The notes below the pieces were generated by a model. That model was given only the letters and a program-made list of their open reading frames with translations, did no database searches and had not been told where the DNA came from. 64,000 nt of DNA from Pseudobacteriovorax antillogorgiicola (lineage in GTDB: Bacteria; Bdellovibrionota_B; Oligoflexia; Oligoflexales; Oligoflexaceae). Where the stretch lies: positions 298,162-362,161 of the forward strand of contig NZ_FWZT01000005.1 of NCBI RefSeq assembly GCF_900177345.1, read 5' to 3'. Below are positions 62,629 to 64,000 of the stretch, piece after piece (within the stretch, counting starts at the first letter, position 1; each line of letters begins with the position of its first letter). Both the position numbers and the translations under genes were made by a program.

Positions 62629-62658
62629 GTCATCCTGAGCCTTTTTGCGAAGGATCTC
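62629..62658. repeat. GTCATCCTGA-type intergenic repeat, copy 2
   Basis: GTCATCCTGAGC...GCGAAGGATCTC, nearly the same ends as copy 1 with a different centre. Its right edge leads into a 9-bp hairpin (CCGGAAATC/GATTTCCGG, 62658-62682). Confidence 0.6.
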
Positions 62659-62682
62659 CGGAAATCGGTCAAAGATTTCCGG
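62658..62682 (+). terminator. hairpin downstream of groEL
   Basis: CCGGAAATC (62658-62666) and GATTTCCGG (62674-62682), 7-base loop. No long T-run follows; may protect the mRNA end. Confidence 0.45.
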
Positions 62683-62700
62683 GCAAAAATGAAAAATGGA

Positions 62701-62732
62701 ACCCGGATCACTTTTAGTGGTTCGGGTTTTTA
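62701..62732 (+). terminator. strong Rho-independent terminator after groESL
   Basis: ACCCGGATCACT (62701-62712) pairs with AGTGGTTCGGGT (62716-62727, two G-T pairs) around a TTT loop, then TTTTATCTTTT. It also lies just upstream of the DUF2716 gene, whose promoter must then be downstream or readthrough-driven. Confidence 0.85.
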
Positions 62733-62749
62733 TCTTTTAAGGAAGTAAT

Positions 62750-63244
62750 ATGGGTAATACTGCTTGGGTTCCATTGAGTGATGAAGAAGATAAACAGGTT
62801 TGGAATAGGTTTAAGTCAGACTTCAAATTTAATCCATCCGTCGAGGAGTTTCCTGGGATAGTGGAGCCTCAAGAATCCGTCACCTATAGCTGGGATGTTT
62901 TCCAAAGCTTTACTAATGAAGAGTTACTGAAGTTAGCGAAAATCTTAGCTACTGATTCTGGTTGGATATATGGACTAGATTGGCAGCATGAATGTTTCCA
63001 GTTTTTTCCTGCGAAAGCCCAATTTGATGACCCCTGGAAGGTTTCCTTTCCTGATGGAGACTATGCTATCATCATCGATAAGAATCTAAAAAATGGATAT
63101 TTTGGCCATCCCTGGGAGCAGACAATTTGCTTTTTCGGTGAGGCCTGCCTCGATTGGCTTGAACAGCAGACACTGGACAAAGAGTTGGTCATTCGATCTC
63201 ACAGCAATTCCTCTTCATCATACAAAGACCGGTTAGACTACTGA
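62750..63244 (+). CDS. DUF2716 family protein
   Basis: A 164-residue protein matching the uncharacterised DUF2716 family: W-V-P-L-S-D-E-E near the start, VWNRFKSDFKFNPS, then WIYGLDWQHECFQFFP and FPDGDYAIIIDKNLKNGYFG, HPWEQTICFFGEACL. Members are often encoded near toxin/immunity cassettes, which would suit an immunity role, but this is not established. AAGGA precedes the ATG. A small TTG-start gene follows 21 bases later. Confidence 0.7.
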   Translation: MGNTAWVPLSDEEDKQVWNRFKSDFKFNPSVEEFPGIVEPQESVTYSWDVFQSFTNEELLKLAKILATDSGWIYGLDWQHECFQFFPAKAQFDDPWKVSFPDGDYAIIIDKNLKNGYFGHPWEQTICFFGEACLDWLEQQTLDKELVIRSHSNSSSSYKDRLDY

Positions 63245-63265
63245 AAATAAGGAAAGGAAGCCAAA

Positions 63266-63676
63266 TTGCAAAAATATCTGAATAAGACTGCAACAGAAGA
63301 AAATTGCTTCTTTTCTGAGAACCGCCTAAATAAAGAGCTTATTTCTGAGAGCATAGCCAATAAGACATTCAAACTACCTTGGGGAGAAACTCCTCCCAAA
63401 GAGGGGTCCACTATTTCCCTATTCCTCAAAGTAGGAAGCCATTCATCAGCCCGTGAGAAGTTATTGAAAAACAAAGATAACGTTATTCCTTGGACTGATA
63501 TAGAAACATTGAGTGCTAGCTTCACAACCAGGTTGGGACCTAATAGGTCAAGCTGGTTTTGTTGGTGGCCAGAGAAGCTATCTTACAACGGATTCAGATG
63601 GCTATCGGACAAAGATTGGGATTTTAACGGTGAGTCAATTCGGAATATGTCAGGGTGTTTGAGACAATTAGGGTGA
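63266..63676 (+). CDS. hypothetical protein, possibly truncated by an insertion sequence
   Basis: About 136 residues from a TTG at 63266 with AAGGAAG seven bases before it. Charged N-terminus with Cys14, then a Trp/Phe-rich C-terminal half (SSWFCWWPEKLSYNGFRWLS). No family recognised. The last few codons overlap a TGTTTGAGACA sequence that may be the end of the neighbouring IS, so the C-terminus may not be native. Appears to form an operon with the DUF2716 gene. Confidence 0.5.
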   Translation: MQKYLNKTATEENCFFSENRLNKELISESIANKTFKLPWGETPPKEGSTISLFLKVGSHSSAREKLLKNKDNVIPWTDIETLSASFTTRLGPNRSSWFCWWPEKLSYNGFRWLSDKDWDFNGESIRNMSGCLRQLG

Positions 63677-63692
63677 AAGTTTAGTATAACAA
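63656..63692. mobile_element. possible IS3-type element end
   Basis: TGTTTGAGACA (63656-63666; TGTCTCAAACA on the minus strand) lies 27 bases beyond the transposase stop, where the terminal inverted repeat should be. The partner end is outside the window, so this is a guess. Confidence 0.3.
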
Positions 63693-64000
63693 TCACCCCA
63701 AAACGGGTATAGACTTCCTTACCACCGGTACATTTATACCCACAGAATCAGCGGGTACTGGCAGTCTAGGTCCGGACTTTGGAAACCTTTCTGGATAGGC
63801 TTCAAAAGCCTGCTTGAGAACCTCAGCTCTCTTCTTAGCTACAGACTTATCCTTACCTTGATGAACAGTTTCAGGCGTCATCAAGCCAAGATTTATGTGT
63901 CGATGCTCAGTGTTGTACCAACCAAAAAACTTTTGCAAGCATTCACTAGCATCTTCTGGGCTCTCATACCAAGCTTTGAAGTAGCGATGGTATTTGAGTG
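63693..64000 (-). CDS. IS3-family transposase OrfB, C-terminal part (continues beyond window)
   Basis: The minus-strand frame is open to the window edge. The visible C-terminus is the end of a retroviral-type integrase core (rve) of IS3-family OrfB: LKYHRYFKAWYESPEDASEC, FFGWYNTEHRHINLGLMTPE with the W-Y-N-x-E-H-R-H pattern, and the YPERFPKSGP/Pro-rich tail. The DDE catalytic residues lie outside the window. Reading into the window end means that most of the element is beyond 64000. Confidence 0.85.
   Translation of the reverse strand, partial: LKYHRYFKAWYESPEDASECLQKFFGWYNTEHRHINLGLMTPETVHQGKDKSVAKKRAEVLKQAFEAYPERFPKSGPRLPVPADSVGINVPVVRKSIPVLG

Overview
The window looks like chromosomal DNA of a Gram-negative bacterium of roughly half GC. 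It has many secreted lipoproteins with lipoboxes, a groESL operon, several two-component and cyclic-nucleotide signalling proteins, an EpmA-type ligase, and a complete lower mevalonate pathway. This mix fits a Bdellovibrionota/Oligoflexia-like organism. That assignment is inference from gene content; no rRNA or tRNA gene is visible to test it.

Layout. 1-9.8 kb: the end of an RluA-type pseudouridine synthase, an FBP-type zinc-finger protein, small hypotheticals, a CBS protein, an alpha/beta hydrolase, oligopeptidase B, an EEP phosphatase/nuclease and three unrelated lipoproteins (one with a coiled coil and ricin-like lectin, one with pentapeptide repeats). 9.8-19 kb: a 2056-residue repeat protein with a long acidic linker full of short threonine motifs, diverging from a winged-helix-like protein that overlaps a DUF4301 gene. 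19-25 kb: a small protein plus LysR regulator, serB, a leucyl aminopeptidase, an outer-membrane-type lipoprotein and a MAPEG protein. 25-33 kb is signalling-rich: a 7TM-type adenylyl cyclase broken by a 22-bp tandem duplication, TlyA, a pseudo-receiver/PilZ protein, a FapA/DUF342 protein, RlmN and a HAMP membrane protein. 33-38 kb: a tiny very basic TTG-start gene (ribosomal bS22-like), a cluster of stem-loops, a hypothetical, a LonB-like protease and epmA.

38-45 kb: a minimal Tad-like operon (three small membrane proteins and a short CpaC/secretin-like protein), two small lipoproteins, a membrane diguanylate cyclase diverging from an Hpt-REC-REC protein, an SDR epimerase and a hot-dog thioesterase. 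45.9-51.7 kb: the mevalonate block fni, mvaA, phosphomevalonate kinase, mvaD, mevalonate kinase. The last four genes overlap or abut, so the window encodes every step from HMG-CoA to IPP/DMAPP; HMG-CoA synthase and thiolase are not here. 51.7-60.3 kb: a cytochrome c/copper monooxygenase fusion next to a TlpA-like thioredoxin, lipoproteins (one with DM9-like repeats, one with a duplicated Cys-rich module), a long-chain acyl-CoA ligase and a TPR/PH-like membrane protein. 60.3-64 kb: groES-groEL with two inverted repeats upstream instead of CIRCE, two copies of a short intergenic repeat, a strong terminator, a DUF2716 gene with a small partner, and the end of an IS3-family transposase.

Most notable points: the duplication-induced frameshift in the cyclase, the threonine-motif array in the giant protein, the small basic gene with stem-loops after it, the reduced secretin operon, and the unusual groESL control region. 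No CRISPR array, prophage or recognisable defence island was seen.
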